In this document: positions 1 through 7,303 of the stretch, one piece after another | How positions within the stretch are numbered: the first letter of the stretch is position 1 | How the letters are laid out: every line of letters starts with the position of its first letter | Assembly: GCA_003140115.1 (NCBI GenBank) | Contig: PLIQ01000125.1 | Location: 2,479 to 10,559 of the forward strand | Direction of reading: 5' to 3' | DNA length: 8,081 bases | DNA from: Actinomycetota bacterium | Lineage (GTDB): Bacteria > Actinomycetota > Actinomycetes > Streptosporangiales > Streptosporangiaceae | Position numbers and translations under genes: made by a program | The notes under the pieces: model-generated | The model's database searches: none | What the model saw: the letters and a program-made list of their open reading frames with translations, nothing else | Told to the model about the DNA's origin: nothing

Positions 1-810
1 ACCTGCGACAACCACTCGATCTACAAGACCGGCGCCAAGGAGATCGCGGCCCAGGACGGCATGAGCATCACGTTCATGGCCAAGCCGAACGAGCGCGAGG
101 GAAACTCCTGCCACATCCACCTGTCGGTACGCGGTGCGGACGGTGCCCCGGTCATGGCCGGGGACGGGGCGTACGGCATGTCGCGGCTCGGCGAGCACTT
201 CCTGGCCGGCCAGCTGGCCGCGCTGCGCGAGCTGACGCTGGCCTACGCGCCGAACATCAACTCCTACAAGCGCTACGTGGCGGGCAGCTTCGCGCCCACC
301 GCGGTGCGCTGGGGCCCGGACAACCGCACCTGCGCGCTGCGGCTGGTCGGGCACGGTCACTCGCTGCGGGTGGAGAACCGGACGCCCGGCGGGGACGTGA
401 ACCCCTACCTGGCCGTGGCCGCGATGATCGCGGCGGGCCTGCACGGCATCGACCACGAGCTCCCGCTCGAACCGCCGGTGACCGGCAACGCCTACAACGA
501 CGACAGCGTGCGCGTCCCGCACACCCTGCGTGACGCCCTGGACCTGTGGCTCAAGAGCCAGCTGGCCAGGGAGTCGTTCGGTTCTGACGTGGTGGAGCAC
601 TACGCCAACTACGCGCGGGTCGAGCTGGCCGCCTACGACGCGGCCGTGACCGACTGGGAGCTGCGGCGCGGCTTCGAACGCCTGTTATCCGGGGTTATCC
701 GCGATCCGGTTGTTCGGGAGGAGCCTGCGCATGTCTGTCTTTACCGTGCTCAACCCTGCGACGGAAGAGCCGGTCACGACCGTGGCCCAGGCCTCTTCGG
801 AGCAGGCTGA
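1..810 (+). CDS. Glutamine-synthetase-family amine ligase (gamma-glutamylethanolamide/polyamine synthetase-like), 5' partial
   Basis: The reading frame is open from base 1, so the N-terminal part lies outside the window. It shows the C-terminal catalytic domain of a class I glutamine synthetase-like ligase, which joins glutamate to ammonia or an amine using ATP. Visible motifs are the TFMAKP segment followed by the His-x-His pair (codons at 112 and 118), the APNINSYKR strand near 250-273, an NRTCALR segment near 322-342, and R-V-E-N-R-T-P-G-G-D-V-N-P-Y (367-408), which matches the substrate/ATP-binding E-x-R-x-P...N-P-Y motif. The adenylylation loop of true GSI (NLYDLPPEE) is replaced by GNAYNDDS, which argues against housekeeping GlnA and for the GlnA3/GlnA4 or PuuA-like group. 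The family normally ends near the GFERL segment (670-684). Here a TTA codon follows and the frame runs 41 more codons to a TGA at 808-810, overlapping the next gene by 80 bp. Family assignment is firm; ethanolamine versus polyamine as substrate is inference. Confidence 0.9.
   Translation, partial: TCDNHSIYKTGAKEIAAQDGMSITFMAKPNEREGNSCHIHLSVRGADGAPVMAGDGAYGMSRLGEHFLAGQLAALRELTLAYAPNINSYKRYVAGSFAPTAVRWGPDNRTCALRLVGHGHSLRVENRTPGGDVNPYLAVAAMIAAGLHGIDHELPLEPPVTGNAYNDDSVRVPHTLRDALDLWLKSQLARESFGSDVVEHYANYARVELAAYDAAVTDWELRRGFERLLSGVIRDPVVREEPAHVCLYRAQPCDGRAGHDRGPGLFGAG
716..723 (+). promoter_or_regulatory. Ribosome binding site of the aldehyde dehydrogenase gene
   Basis: GGGAGGAG sits 7 nt before the ATG at 731. 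It decides the start in favour of ATG 731 over an in-frame TTG at 710, which has no such site. It lies inside the extended reading frame of the upstream ligase, so ribosomes completing the long form of the ligase would pass over it. Confidence 0.75.
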
Positions 811-2098
811 TGAGGCTATTGCCCGCGCCGCGGCCGCGTTTGCGGCCTGGCGCGCGGTCGCGCCCGGGGACCGGGCGCGGTTGCTGCGGGCGTTCGCCGG
901 GTTGGTGGACGCTGCTTCGGAGGAGCTGGCCGGGCTGGAGGTGGCCGGCTCGGGCCACCCCATCGGGGCGGCCCGCTGGGAGGCCGGGCACGTCCGCGAC
1001 GTGCTGCTGTACTACTCGGCGGCACCCGAACGGCTCCTCGGCCAGCAGATCCCGGTGCCCGGCGGGCTGAACGTCACCTTCCACGAGCCGGTCGGCGTGG
1101 TGGGCCTGATCGTGCCGTGGAACTTCCCGATGCCGATCCTGTCCTGGGGCATGGCGCCCGCGCTGGCCGCGGGGTGCACCGTGGTGGCCAAACCGGCCGA
1201 GGCCACCCCGCTGACCGCTATGCGGCTGGCTTCGCTGGCTTTGGAAGCCGGCCTTCCCGAGGGCGTTTTCCAGGTCCTGCCGGGCAAGGGCAGCGTGGTC
1301 GGGCAGCGGCTGGTCGACCATCCTTTGGTCCGCAAGATTGTCTTCACCGGCTCGACGGAGGTGGGCCGTTCGATTATGGCCGCCTGCGCCAGCCAGGTGA
1401 AAAGGGTCACGCTGGAGCTGGGCGGTAAGAGCGCCAACATCATCTTCGCCGACTGCGACCTGGAGCGGGCCGCGGCGACCGCGCCGTACGCGGTGTTCGA
1501 CAACGCGGGCCAGGACTGCTGCGCCCGGTCCCGGATCCTGGTCCAGAGCTCGGTGCTCGACAAGTTCATGTCGCTGTTCGAGACCGCCGTGCAGGGGGTC
1601 ACGGTGGGCGACCCTGCGTCGGCGGCCACCGAGATGGGGCCGTTGATCTCGGCCTCGCACCGGTCGCACGTGGCCTCTTTTGTTCCATCTGATGCTCCAG
1701 TCGCATTCCGCGGGCACGCGCCTTCGGGCCCCGGGTTCTGGTATCCGCCGACCGTGCTGGCCCCGGTGCGCCCCGACGACCCGGCGTACACCGAGGAGGT
1801 GTTCGGCCCGGTGGTGACCGTGACGCCGTTCTCGGACGAGGCGGAGGCGGTCGCCCTGGCCAACGACACGCCCTACGGGCTGTCCGGCTCGATCTGGACC
1901 TCCGACGTGGGCCGGGCGATCCGGGTGGCCCGGGCGGTGGAGACCGGCAACCTGTCGGTGAACTCGCACTCCTCGGTGCGGTACTGGACGCCGTTCGGCG
2001 GCTTCAAGCAGTCCGGCCTCGGCCGCGAACTCGGGCCGGACGCCCCGGACGCGTTCACCGAAACCAAGAACGTCTTCATCTCCACGGAGGGCTCATGA
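731..2098 (+). CDS. NAD(P)-dependent aldehyde dehydrogenase (ALDH superfamily)
   Basis: The 455-residue protein oxidises an aldehyde to the acid, presumably in the cytosol. All core ALDH elements are present: W-N-F-P with the oxyanion-hole Asn131, the coenzyme-loop G-S-T-E-V-G at 207-212, the general base Glu229 in LELGGK, the nucleophile Cys263 in NAGQDCCAR, and E-V-F-G-P-V at 356-361. The Glu-to-Cys spacing of 34 residues equals that of human ALDH2 (268/302). The protein is slightly shorter than the usual 480-500 residues, mostly at the N-terminus, which opens with the typical V-L-N-P-A-T-E-E. It starts within the end of the ligase gene and its stop overlaps the SDR start as ATGA, so the three are very likely one transcript. 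In this context the likely substrate is a gamma-glutamylated amino-aldehyde made by the neighbouring enzymes. The general activity is confident; the substrate is inferred. Confidence 0.93.
   Translation: MSVFTVLNPATEEPVTTVAQASSEQADEAIARAAAAFAAWRAVAPGDRARLLRAFAGLVDAASEELAGLEVAGSGHPIGAARWEAGHVRDVLLYYSAAPERLLGQQIPVPGGLNVTFHEPVGVVGLIVPWNFPMPILSWGMAPALAAGCTVVAKPAEATPLTAMRLASLALEAGLPEGVFQVLPGKGSVVGQRLVDHPLVRKIVFTGSTEVGRSIMAACASQVKRVTLELGGKSANIIFADCDLERAAATAPYAVFDNAGQDCCARSRILVQSSVLDKFMSLFETAVQGVTVGDPASAATEMGPLISASHRSHVASFVPSDAPVAFRGHAPSGPGFWYPPTVLAPVRPDDPAYTEEVFGPVVTVTPFSDEAEAVALANDTPYGLSGSIWTSDVGRAIRVARAVETGNLSVNSHSSVRYWTPFGGFKQSGLGRELGPDAPDAFTETKNVFISTEGS
2086..2091 (+). promoter_or_regulatory. 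Ribosome binding site of the SDR gene
   Basis: GGAGGG lies inside the last codons of the aldehyde dehydrogenase gene, 3 nt before ATG 2095. With the ATGA overlap it points to translational coupling between the two genes. Confidence 0.6.
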
Positions 2099-2856
2099 GG
2101 TTCGAGGGCAGGACGGTCGTCATTACCGGGGCGGGCAGTGGGATCGGGCTGGCCGCGGCGCGGCGGTTCGCGGCGGAGGGCGGACACGTGGTGGCCGTCG
2201 ACGTCGATGACACGGCGGGCGAGAAGGCCGCGGCCGAGGTGAACGGGCTATTCGTACACGCCGACGTGACGTCCGAGGCCGACGTGGCCGCGGCGTTCCG
2301 CGCGGCACACGACACCTACGGGTCGGTCGACGTCGCCTTCAACAACGCCGGCATCTCCCCGCCCGACGACGACTCGATCTTGTCCACCGGCCTCGAAGCT
2401 TGGCGCCGGGTCCAGGAGGTCAACCTGACCTCGGTGTACCTGTGCTGCAAGGAAGCGATCGGCTACATGCGGGCGCAGGGTCGCGGCGCGATCGTCAACA
2501 CCGCCTCGTTCGTCGCGGTGCTGGGCTCGGCCACCTCGCAGATCTCCTACACCGCGTCCAAGGGCGGGGTGCTGGCGATGAGCCGCGAGCTCGGCGTGCA
2601 GTTCGCCCGCGAGGGCATACGGGTCAACGCGCTGTGCCCGGGCCCGGTGAACACGCCGCTGCTGCGTGAGCTGTTCGCGGCCGACCCGGAGCGGGCCGCG
2701 CGCCGCCTGGTGCACGTGCCCATGGGCCGGTTCGCCGAGGCGGAGGAGATCGCCGCCGCGGTGGCGTTCTTGGCCAGTGACGACGCCTCGTTCATCACCG
2801 CCTCGACGTTCCTGGTCGACGGCGGCATCAGCGGCGCCTACGTCACGCCCCTGTAG
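2095..2856 (+). CDS. Short-chain dehydrogenase/reductase (SDR), classical type, probably NAD-dependent
   Basis: This 253-residue classical SDR has the expected length for the family. It has T-G-A-G-S-G-I-G at 11-18 (Gly12, Gly16 and Gly18 for dinucleotide binding) and an acidic Asp36 after the second strand (VVAVDVDD), which favours NAD over NADP. NNAG is at 83-86, the catalytic Tyr152 and Lys156 lie in YTASK, and the catalytic Ser is probably Ser138 in NTASF. The segment VNALCPGPVNTPLL and a C-terminal VDGGIS complete the fold. Such proteins are often auto-named 3-oxoacyl-ACP reductase or glucose 1-dehydrogenase. Nothing here suggests fatty acid synthesis, because the gene overlaps an aldehyde dehydrogenase and follows an amine ligase. 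A role oxidising the hydroxyl of a glutamylated amino alcohol to the aldehyde used by the preceding enzyme fits the context but is inference. The gene ends 15 bp from the convergent serA stop. Confidence 0.92.
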   Translation: MRFEGRTVVITGAGSGIGLAAARRFAAEGGHVVAVDVDDTAGEKAAAEVNGLFVHADVTSEADVAAAFRAAHDTYGSVDVAFNNAGISPPDDDSILSTGLEAWRRVQEVNLTSVYLCCKEAIGYMRAQGRGAIVNTASFVAVLGSATSQISYTASKGGVLAMSRELGVQFAREGIRVNALCPGPVNTPLLRELFAADPERAARRLVHVPMGRFAEAEEIAAAVAFLASDDASFITASTFLVDGGISGAYVTPL

Positions 2857-2871
2857 ATCGTCTGGGCTTGC

Positions 2872-4080
2872 TCAGGGGCAGCGGAGGGTGCGCAGGCGGA
2901 GGGTGACGGGCATGGCGCGCAGCTCGGCCAGGACGTCGTCGCTGTACTCCGAGCCGATGTCGGTCAGTACGTAGCCGAGTTCGTCCCTGGTGCGCAGCAG
3001 TTGCCCCTCGACGTTGACGCCGTGCTGGGCCAGGACCCCGTTGATCGCGGCGAGCACGCCGGGGACGTTCTGGTGCAGGTGCGCCAGCCGGTGCGTGCCG
3101 CTGGTGGGGCCCAGGGCGATCTCCGGCAGGTTGACGCTCAGCGAGGTGGCGCCGGAGGCCAGGTAGTCGGCCAGCTTCCCGGCCACGAACTCCCCGATGT
3201 CCTGCTGGGCCTCCTCGGTCGAGCCGCCGATATGCGGGGTGAGGATGACGTTGGGCAGCCCGCGCAGCTCGGAGACGAACTCCTCACCGGAGCCCCTCGG
3301 CTCCTCGGGGAAGACGTCGATGGCCGCCCCGGCGATGTGCCCGGATTCGACGTGGCGGCGCAGCGCGGCGTGGTCGACCACGAACCCGCGGGACAGGTTG
3401 AGGAACAGCGACCGCGGCCGCATCGCGGCGAACTCGGCCTCGCCGAAGAAGCCGCGGTTGCCGTCACGCCCGTCCACGTGCAGGGTGACGGCCTCTACCG
3501 ACTCGAGCAGCTCGGCCAGGGTCGAGCAGCGCCGCGCGTTGCCGAGGGCCAGCTTGTCGGCGACGTCGTAGAAGTACACGGACATGCCCAGGTTCTCGGC
3601 CAGCACGGACAGCTGGGTGCCGATGTTGCCGTAGCCGATGATGCCGAGCCTGCGGCCGCGCACCTCGTGGCTGCCGGTGGCCGACTTGTCCCAGCGACCC
3701 GCGTGCATCTGGGCGTTCTTCTCCGGCAGCCGGCGGGCCATGGCGATGATCTCGGCCAGCGCCAGTTCGACCACGCTGCGCGTGTTGGAGAACGGGGCGT
3801 TGAAGACCGCGATCCCGCGCCTGCTCGCCGCGGCCAGGTCGATCTGGTTGACGCCGATGCAGAACGCGCCGATCGCGACCAGGTCCGGGGCCTCGTCCAG
3901 GACCCGCGCGGTGACCTGGGTGCCCGATCTGATGCCGAGCAAGGGCACCCCGCGCAGGGCGTCGATGAGCTCGTCCTCGCCGAGCGCGCGCGGCAGCACG
4001 GAGACGTCGTAGCCCTCCTTGGCCAGCCGCGCCGACGCGTCGGGATGGATGTTCTCGACCAGCAATGCCCTCGTGGTCAT
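2872..4080 (-). CDS. serA: D-3-phosphoglycerate dehydrogenase, E. coli SerA type with C-terminal ACT domain
   Basis: The 402-residue protein catalyses NAD-dependent oxidation of 3-phosphoglycerate to 3-phosphohydroxypyruvate, the first step of serine synthesis. It follows E. coli SerA along its length: FCIGVNQIDL at 73-82, NAPFSNTRSV at 94-103, the NAD fold G-Y-G-N-I-G at 149-154, and Asp172 after the next strand. The catalytic Arg231, Glu260 and His283 correspond to E. coli Arg240, Glu269 and His292 with a constant offset of 9. The ACT domain, from about residue 330, keeps the serine-binding residues His336, Asn338 and Asn356 (E. coli 344, 346, 364), so feedback inhibition by serine is expected. 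The E. coli Gly-Gly hinge before the ACT domain reads Gly-Thr here. Many actinobacteria use a longer, roughly 530-residue PGDH with an extra ASB domain; that domain is absent here. The gene lies 45 bp downstream of the AfsR-like gene on the same strand. A related 2-hydroxyacid specificity cannot be excluded. Confidence 0.9.
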   Translation of the reverse strand: MTTRALLVENIHPDASARLAKEGYDVSVLPRALGEDELIDALRGVPLLGIRSGTQVTARVLDEAPDLVAIGAFCIGVNQIDLAAASRRGIAVFNAPFSNTRSVVELALAEIIAMARRLPEKNAQMHAGRWDKSATGSHEVRGRRLGIIGYGNIGTQLSVLAENLGMSVYFYDVADKLALGNARRCSTLAELLESVEAVTLHVDGRDGNRGFFGEAEFAAMRPRSLFLNLSRGFVVDHAALRRHVESGHIAGAAIDVFPEEPRGSGEEFVSELRGLPNVILTPHIGGSTEEAQQDIGEFVAGKLADYLASGATSLSVNLPEIALGPTSGTHRLAHLHQNVPGVLAAINGVLAQHGVNVEGQLLRTRDELGYVLTDIGSEYSDDVLAELRAMPVTLRLRTLRCP

Positions 4081-4086
4081 TCAGCG

Positions 4087-4092
4087 CCCTTC
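4087..4092 (-). promoter_or_regulatory. Ribosome binding site of serA
   Basis: On the - strand GAAGGG lies 6 nt before the ATG at 4080. The 45-bp gap (4081-4125) to the upstream regulator holds only a weak 4-bp stem and no T tract, so nothing visible would stop read-through from the regulator into serA. Confidence 0.6.
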
Positions 4093-4125
4093 GAATATGC
4101 CCGGGTCAGCCCCGTAACCCTTTCT

Positions 4126-7100
4126 TTATACCGAACGGGCCGTGGTGGCCGCGCCCGGCAACGGACCACGGTCCGGGTGGTCCTGGCCGGCCAGGCGGTC
4201 GCGATCCGGGTCCTGGTCCAGGTCGTGGAGCTTGCCGCGGACGACGTCGGCGAGCGGGTGCGGCAGGGCGTCGAGGATCGCGGCGGCCTGCAGGTACAGC
4301 CCCCGGGCCGCGTCGGGGTCGCCGCCGCGGAGCAGGACGTCGCCCAGCCCGGCCAGCGAGTTGCCCTCGCCGAACGGCGCGGCGATCTCGCGGTAGGCGT
4401 CGATGGCCTGCCGGTAGTGGGCTTGGGCCTGGGCCAGGTCGCCCAGGTGCAGGTAGACGTAGCCCAGGCTGTCCAGGGTGTCGGCCGCGCCGCCGCGGTG
4501 GCCCGATTCTCGGTGCAGGCTCAGCGCCCGCTGGCAGTGCTTCAGCGCGTCCTCGTACTGCTCGAGGTGAGCGTAGAGCCAGCCGACGCCGTTCTCCAGC
4601 GTGGCCTGAGTCCACCAGTGCCCGGCGGCCTTGAGCATCCGCAGCGCGTCCAGCAGGACGGCCAGCGCCTCCGGGTAGCGCTCCTGCTTCTCCAGCATGG
4701 CGCCCAGCCCGTTGAGCACCACCGCCTCGTTGGCCCGGTCCTGCAGTTCCCGGAACAGGTCCAGGGCCTGCCGGAAGTTCGGCTCGGCGGCCTCGTAGTC
4801 GTTCATCTGCAGCTGGGCGTGGCCCAGCAGGTGATACGCGTGCGCGAGGGCGAGCGTGTCGTCCAGCCGCTGCGCGGCGGCCAGCGCGATCCGCTGGCTG
4901 GCCGCGTAGGAGCGCCACCGGCCGCGGCGGTGGAAGAACGGACCGAGCGTCCAGGGAATCTGCCAGGCGTAGGTGTCGAAGCCGTTGGCGCTGGCGTAGT
5001 CGATCAGCGTGAGCAGCACCGGGGCCTCGGCGTCGAACCAGGCCATGGCCTGGTCCTTGTCGGCCATCTCGGCGGGCAGCACGCCGGTCTGCGGCGCCGT
5101 CAGCCGCAGCGGCGACCGGAACGGGCTGAACCGCTGCGAGGCCGCCATCGCGGTGTGCAGGTAGTGGTCGAGCATCCGCTGCACGGCGGCGGACCGCTCC
5201 GGCGCGGGATCGTGCCGCTCGGCCTGGTCGGCCGCGTAGACGCGCAGCAGGTCATGGACGGTGAAGCGGCCAGGCAGGTGCTCGGCGGCCATGTGGGTCC
5301 GGGTCAGCTCACGCAGCGCGGTGCCCGCATCGGCCCGGGAGATCCCGGCCAGGCTGGCCGCCGCGGACAGGGAGACGTCCGGGCCCGGGTGCAGGCCGAG
5401 CAGCCGGAACATCCGCGCGGCGGCCGGGCTGAGCTGGTCGTAGGACCACGACAGCACGGCCCGCACGTCGGTGGCGGCGTCGCCTTCCTCCAGGGCGTCC
5501 AGCCGGTTCCTGGCGTCGCGCAGTTCGGCCGCGAGCTGAGCCAGCGGCCGCTTGGCCCGGCCGGCCGCGGCGCGCCCGACCGCGATGGACAGGGCCAGCG
5601 GGAGGCCGGCGCACGCCGTGATGATCTCGTCCGCGGCCTGCGGCTCCGCCGCGACCCGCTCCCGGCCGAGTCTGCGGGCCAGCATCTCGTGGGCTTCGTC
5701 GTCGCTGAGCAGGTCGAGGGAGATGAGCGTGGCGCCCTCCGCGGCCACCAGCCCGGTCATCTGGTTGCGGCTGGTCACCACGACCAGGCAGTCCGGCGAG
5801 CCGGGCAGCAGCGGCCGCACCTGAGCCGCGTTGCTCGCGTTGTCGAGCACGACCAGGATGGCTTTGCCGTCGACCAGGCTGCGGTACAGGGCGGCCCGTT
5901 CCTCGATGCTCGACGTCAGCCGGTGCGGCGGGATGCCGAAGGCGATGAGCAGCAGGCCCAGGGCTTCAATCGGTTCCATCGGCGACCGGGTCGCATCCCG
6001 TCCGCGCAGGTTGACGTAGACCTGGCCGTCCGGGAAATGCTTGGCCACCTGGCGCCCGAAGCGGATGGCCAGCGCGGTCTTGCCCACCCCGGCCGTCCCC
6101 GAGATGACCACCACCGGCACCGACTCGTCCGTCTCGGCGGCCCGGGCCGACGGCAGCAGGTCGTGCAGCGTGCGGAACTCGTCGTGGCGGCCGGAAAAGC
6201 CCTGGGCGTCCAGCGGCAGCTGGGCCGGGACGGGAACGCCGGGGGCTCCGGCGGCCCACGACGGCGCCCGGCCTTCCCTTGGGCCTTGCCCGGGGCCGTC
6301 CGCGGGGCCGTCCGCGGGGCCGTCTCCGGGCCGCGGGACCGCGCGGGCCGGTTGCTCGTCCGTGGCCGGGTCGGCCAGGTTCAGCGCGGGATCACCGGTC
6401 AGCACCTGCTGGTGAATCCGGGACAGCTCGGTCCCTGGATCGATGCCGAGTTCCTCGGCGAGCACGTGCCTGCCGTCGGCGAACACTCGCAGCGCCTCGG
6501 CGTGCCGTCCGCCGCGGTACAGGGCGATCATCAGCAGCCCGCGCATGCGCTCGCGCAGCGGATGGTCCGCCACCAGGACGGTCAGGTCGGGCACGATCTC
6601 CTCGTGCCGGCCCAGCGCGAGCAGGACGTCGGCCCGTTCCTCGGCGGCGCCGGTGCGCAGCTCGGCGAGCCGGATCCGCTCGGTCTCGGCGAAGGGGCCA
6701 GGCACGCCGGCGAACGCCGCGCCGCGCCAGAGCCCCAGCGCGCCCTCCAACGCGTCGACCGCGGCGCGCGGGTCCCCGTTCTTGCGCAGCTGCCGAGCCC
6801 GGGCCACCTGCTGCTCGAAGGCGACCGCGTCGGGCTGGCCCGGCACCAGGTGCAGGACGTAGCCGGCTCCCGAGGAGACCAGCACCCGGCCCGGCCCGCG
6901 GGCCGACCTGGCGGGCTCGATGACGCGGCGCAGCCCGGCCACGTAGGTGTAGATGCCGCCTTCGGCGCTGGCGGGCGGATCCTGGCCCCAGACCGCGTCG
7001 ACCAGTTCGCCGCGGGAGATCACCCGGTTGGCCCGCATGGCCAGGATGCCGAGCACGGCTTGCTGCCGCGGCTGACCTACGCGCAGCTCCTCCTGGCCGT

Positions 7101-7143
7101 ACCATGCTGTTACCGGACCCAGCACGCCGACGCGCAACACCAC
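4126..7143 (-). CDS. AfsR/SARP-family transcriptional regulator (wHTH - BTAD - NB-ARC - TPR)
   Basis: From the GTG at 7143 the protein has 1005 residues, close to Streptomyces AfsR (about 993). Domain order is AfsR-like. An OmpR-type winged helix spans about 3-100 (LGPVTAW..., ELVDAVWG, YTYVAGLRR, GAGYVLHL). A bacterial transcriptional activation domain spans about 104-249. A Gly/Pro/Asp linker follows at about 255-307. The NB-ARC STAND ATPase has Walker A G-T-A-G-V-G-K-T at 349-356 (Lys355), Walker B LVVLD ending at Asp434, VVVTSR near 454-459, GLPLAL at 513-518 and a VHDLLR sensor near 630. TPR-like helical repeats run from about 765 to 960. Such proteins activate promoters bearing short direct repeats. 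The start was chosen because GGAAGG lies 12 nt upstream and the conserved domain begins at once; a TTG at 7227 would add 28 unconserved residues. No afsS-like gene, cognate kinase or biosynthetic cluster is in the window. Targets are unknown; serA and the divergent DUF929 gene are candidates by position. Confidence 0.9.
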   Translation of the reverse strand: MVLRVGVLGPVTAWYGQEELRVGQPRQQAVLGILAMRANRVISRGELVDAVWGQDPPASAEGGIYTYVAGLRRVIEPARSARGPGRVLVSSGAGYVLHLVPGQPDAVAFEQQVARARQLRKNGDPRAAVDALEGALGLWRGAAFAGVPGPFAETERIRLAELRTGAAEERADVLLALGRHEEIVPDLTVLVADHPLRERMRGLLMIALYRGGRHAEALRVFADGRHVLAEELGIDPGTELSRIHQQVLTGDPALNLADPATDEQPARAVPRPGDGPADGPADGPGQGPREGRAPSWAAGAPGVPVPAQLPLDAQGFSGRHDEFRTLHDLLPSARAAETDESVPVVVISGTAGVGKTALAIRFGRQVAKHFPDGQVYVNLRGRDATRSPMEPIEALGLLLIAFGIPPHRLTSSIEERAALYRSLVDGKAILVVLDNASNAAQVRPLLPGSPDCLVVVTSRNQMTGLVAAEGATLISLDLLSDDEAHEMLARRLGRERVAAEPQAADEIITACAGLPLALSIAVGRAAAGRAKRPLAQLAAELRDARNRLDALEEGDAATDVRAVLSWSYDQLSPAAARMFRLLGLHPGPDVSLSAAASLAGISRADAGTALRELTRTHMAAEHLPGRFTVHDLLRVYAADQAERHDPAPERSAAVQRMLDHYLHTAMAASQRFSPFRSPLRLTAPQTGVLPAEMADKDQAMAWFDAEAPVLLTLIDYASANGFDTYAWQIPWTLGPFFHRRGRWRSYAASQRIALAAAQRLDDTLALAHAYHLLGHAQLQMNDYEAAEPNFRQALDLFRELQDRANEAVVLNGLGAMLEKQERYPEALAVLLDALRMLKAAGHWWTQATLENGVGWLYAHLEQYEDALKHCQRALSLHRESGHRGGAADTLDSLGYVYLHLGDLAQAQAHYRQAIDAYREIAAPFGEGNSLAGLGDVLLRGGDPDAARGLYLQAAAILDALPHPLADVVRGKLHDLDQDPDRDRLAGQDHPDRGPLPGAATTARSV
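6291..6326 (-). repeat. 12-bp tandem repeat (3 copies) in the regulator's interdomain linker
   Basis: Three consecutive units of CGGGGCCGTCCG on the + strand, the third differing in its last two bases, encode the Ala/Gly-Asp-Gly-Pro repeat of the BTAD/NB-ARC linker (about residues 273-284). The unit is a multiple of three, so changes in copy number by slippage would lengthen or shorten the linker without a frameshift. Confidence 0.75.
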
Positions 7144-7155
7144 GGTCTTTGCTGA

Positions 7156-7161
7156 CCTTCC
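7156..7161 (-). promoter_or_regulatory. Ribosome binding site of the AfsR-like regulator
   Basis: GGAAGG on the - strand ends 12 nt before the GTG at 7143. The spacing is longer than ideal, but it is the only purine-rich site near the point where the conserved wHTH domain begins. A second GTG at 7140 immediately follows the first and could serve equally. Confidence 0.45.
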
Positions 7162-7273
7162 GTTTCTGTGCCCACCCTGAGGGACCGCCGCCCTCCGCGG
7201 GACCGCCGCCCCCCACCCCGGGCGCAAGCGTCTTTACCGAGGTTACAGTGATTTGGGCTGGTCCTCCAGAAAA

Positions 7274-7303
7274 AATCTAGATCACATAGAGACTTCCGGT
7301 TAA
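7274..7303 (-). promoter_or_regulatory. Candidate promoter of the AfsR-like regulator
   Basis: On the - strand, TTAACC (7303-7298) and TAGATT (7279-7274) lie 18 bp apart in the AT-rich island. Each matches four of six positions of the vegetative -35 and -10 consensus. A start near 7267 would give a leader of about 120 nt. A second possible -10, TAACCT (7245-7240), has no convincing -35 partner. This is a pattern match only. Confidence 0.3.

Noticed and set aside
710..730. TTG at 710 as start of the aldehyde dehydrogenase
   Set aside because: ATG 731 has GGGAGGAG at 7 nt spacing and begins at the family's typical N-terminus; the TTG has no ribosome binding site of its own.
695..1969. Long - strand open frame opposite the aldehyde dehydrogenase
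   Set aside because: The translation is Arg/His/Gly-rich with no motifs, while the + strand frame has every ALDH catalytic residue at the right spacing.
4081..4125. Terminator between the AfsR-like gene and serA
   Set aside because: Only a 4-bp stem (CGGG/CCCG) is present with no T tract.
3001..7155. Very long open frame on the + strand (about 1384 codons) opposite serA and the AfsR-like gene
   Set aside because: It is antisense to two well-supported genes, its translation is low-complexity (Gly/Gln/Arg/Val/His-rich) without any domain motif, and long antisense frames are expected when third positions are nearly all G/C.
7144..7227. TTG at 7227 as start of the AfsR-like regulator
   Set aside because: The extra 28 residues look like translated leader DNA, and the conserved wHTH domain begins immediately after the GTG pair at 7143/7140.
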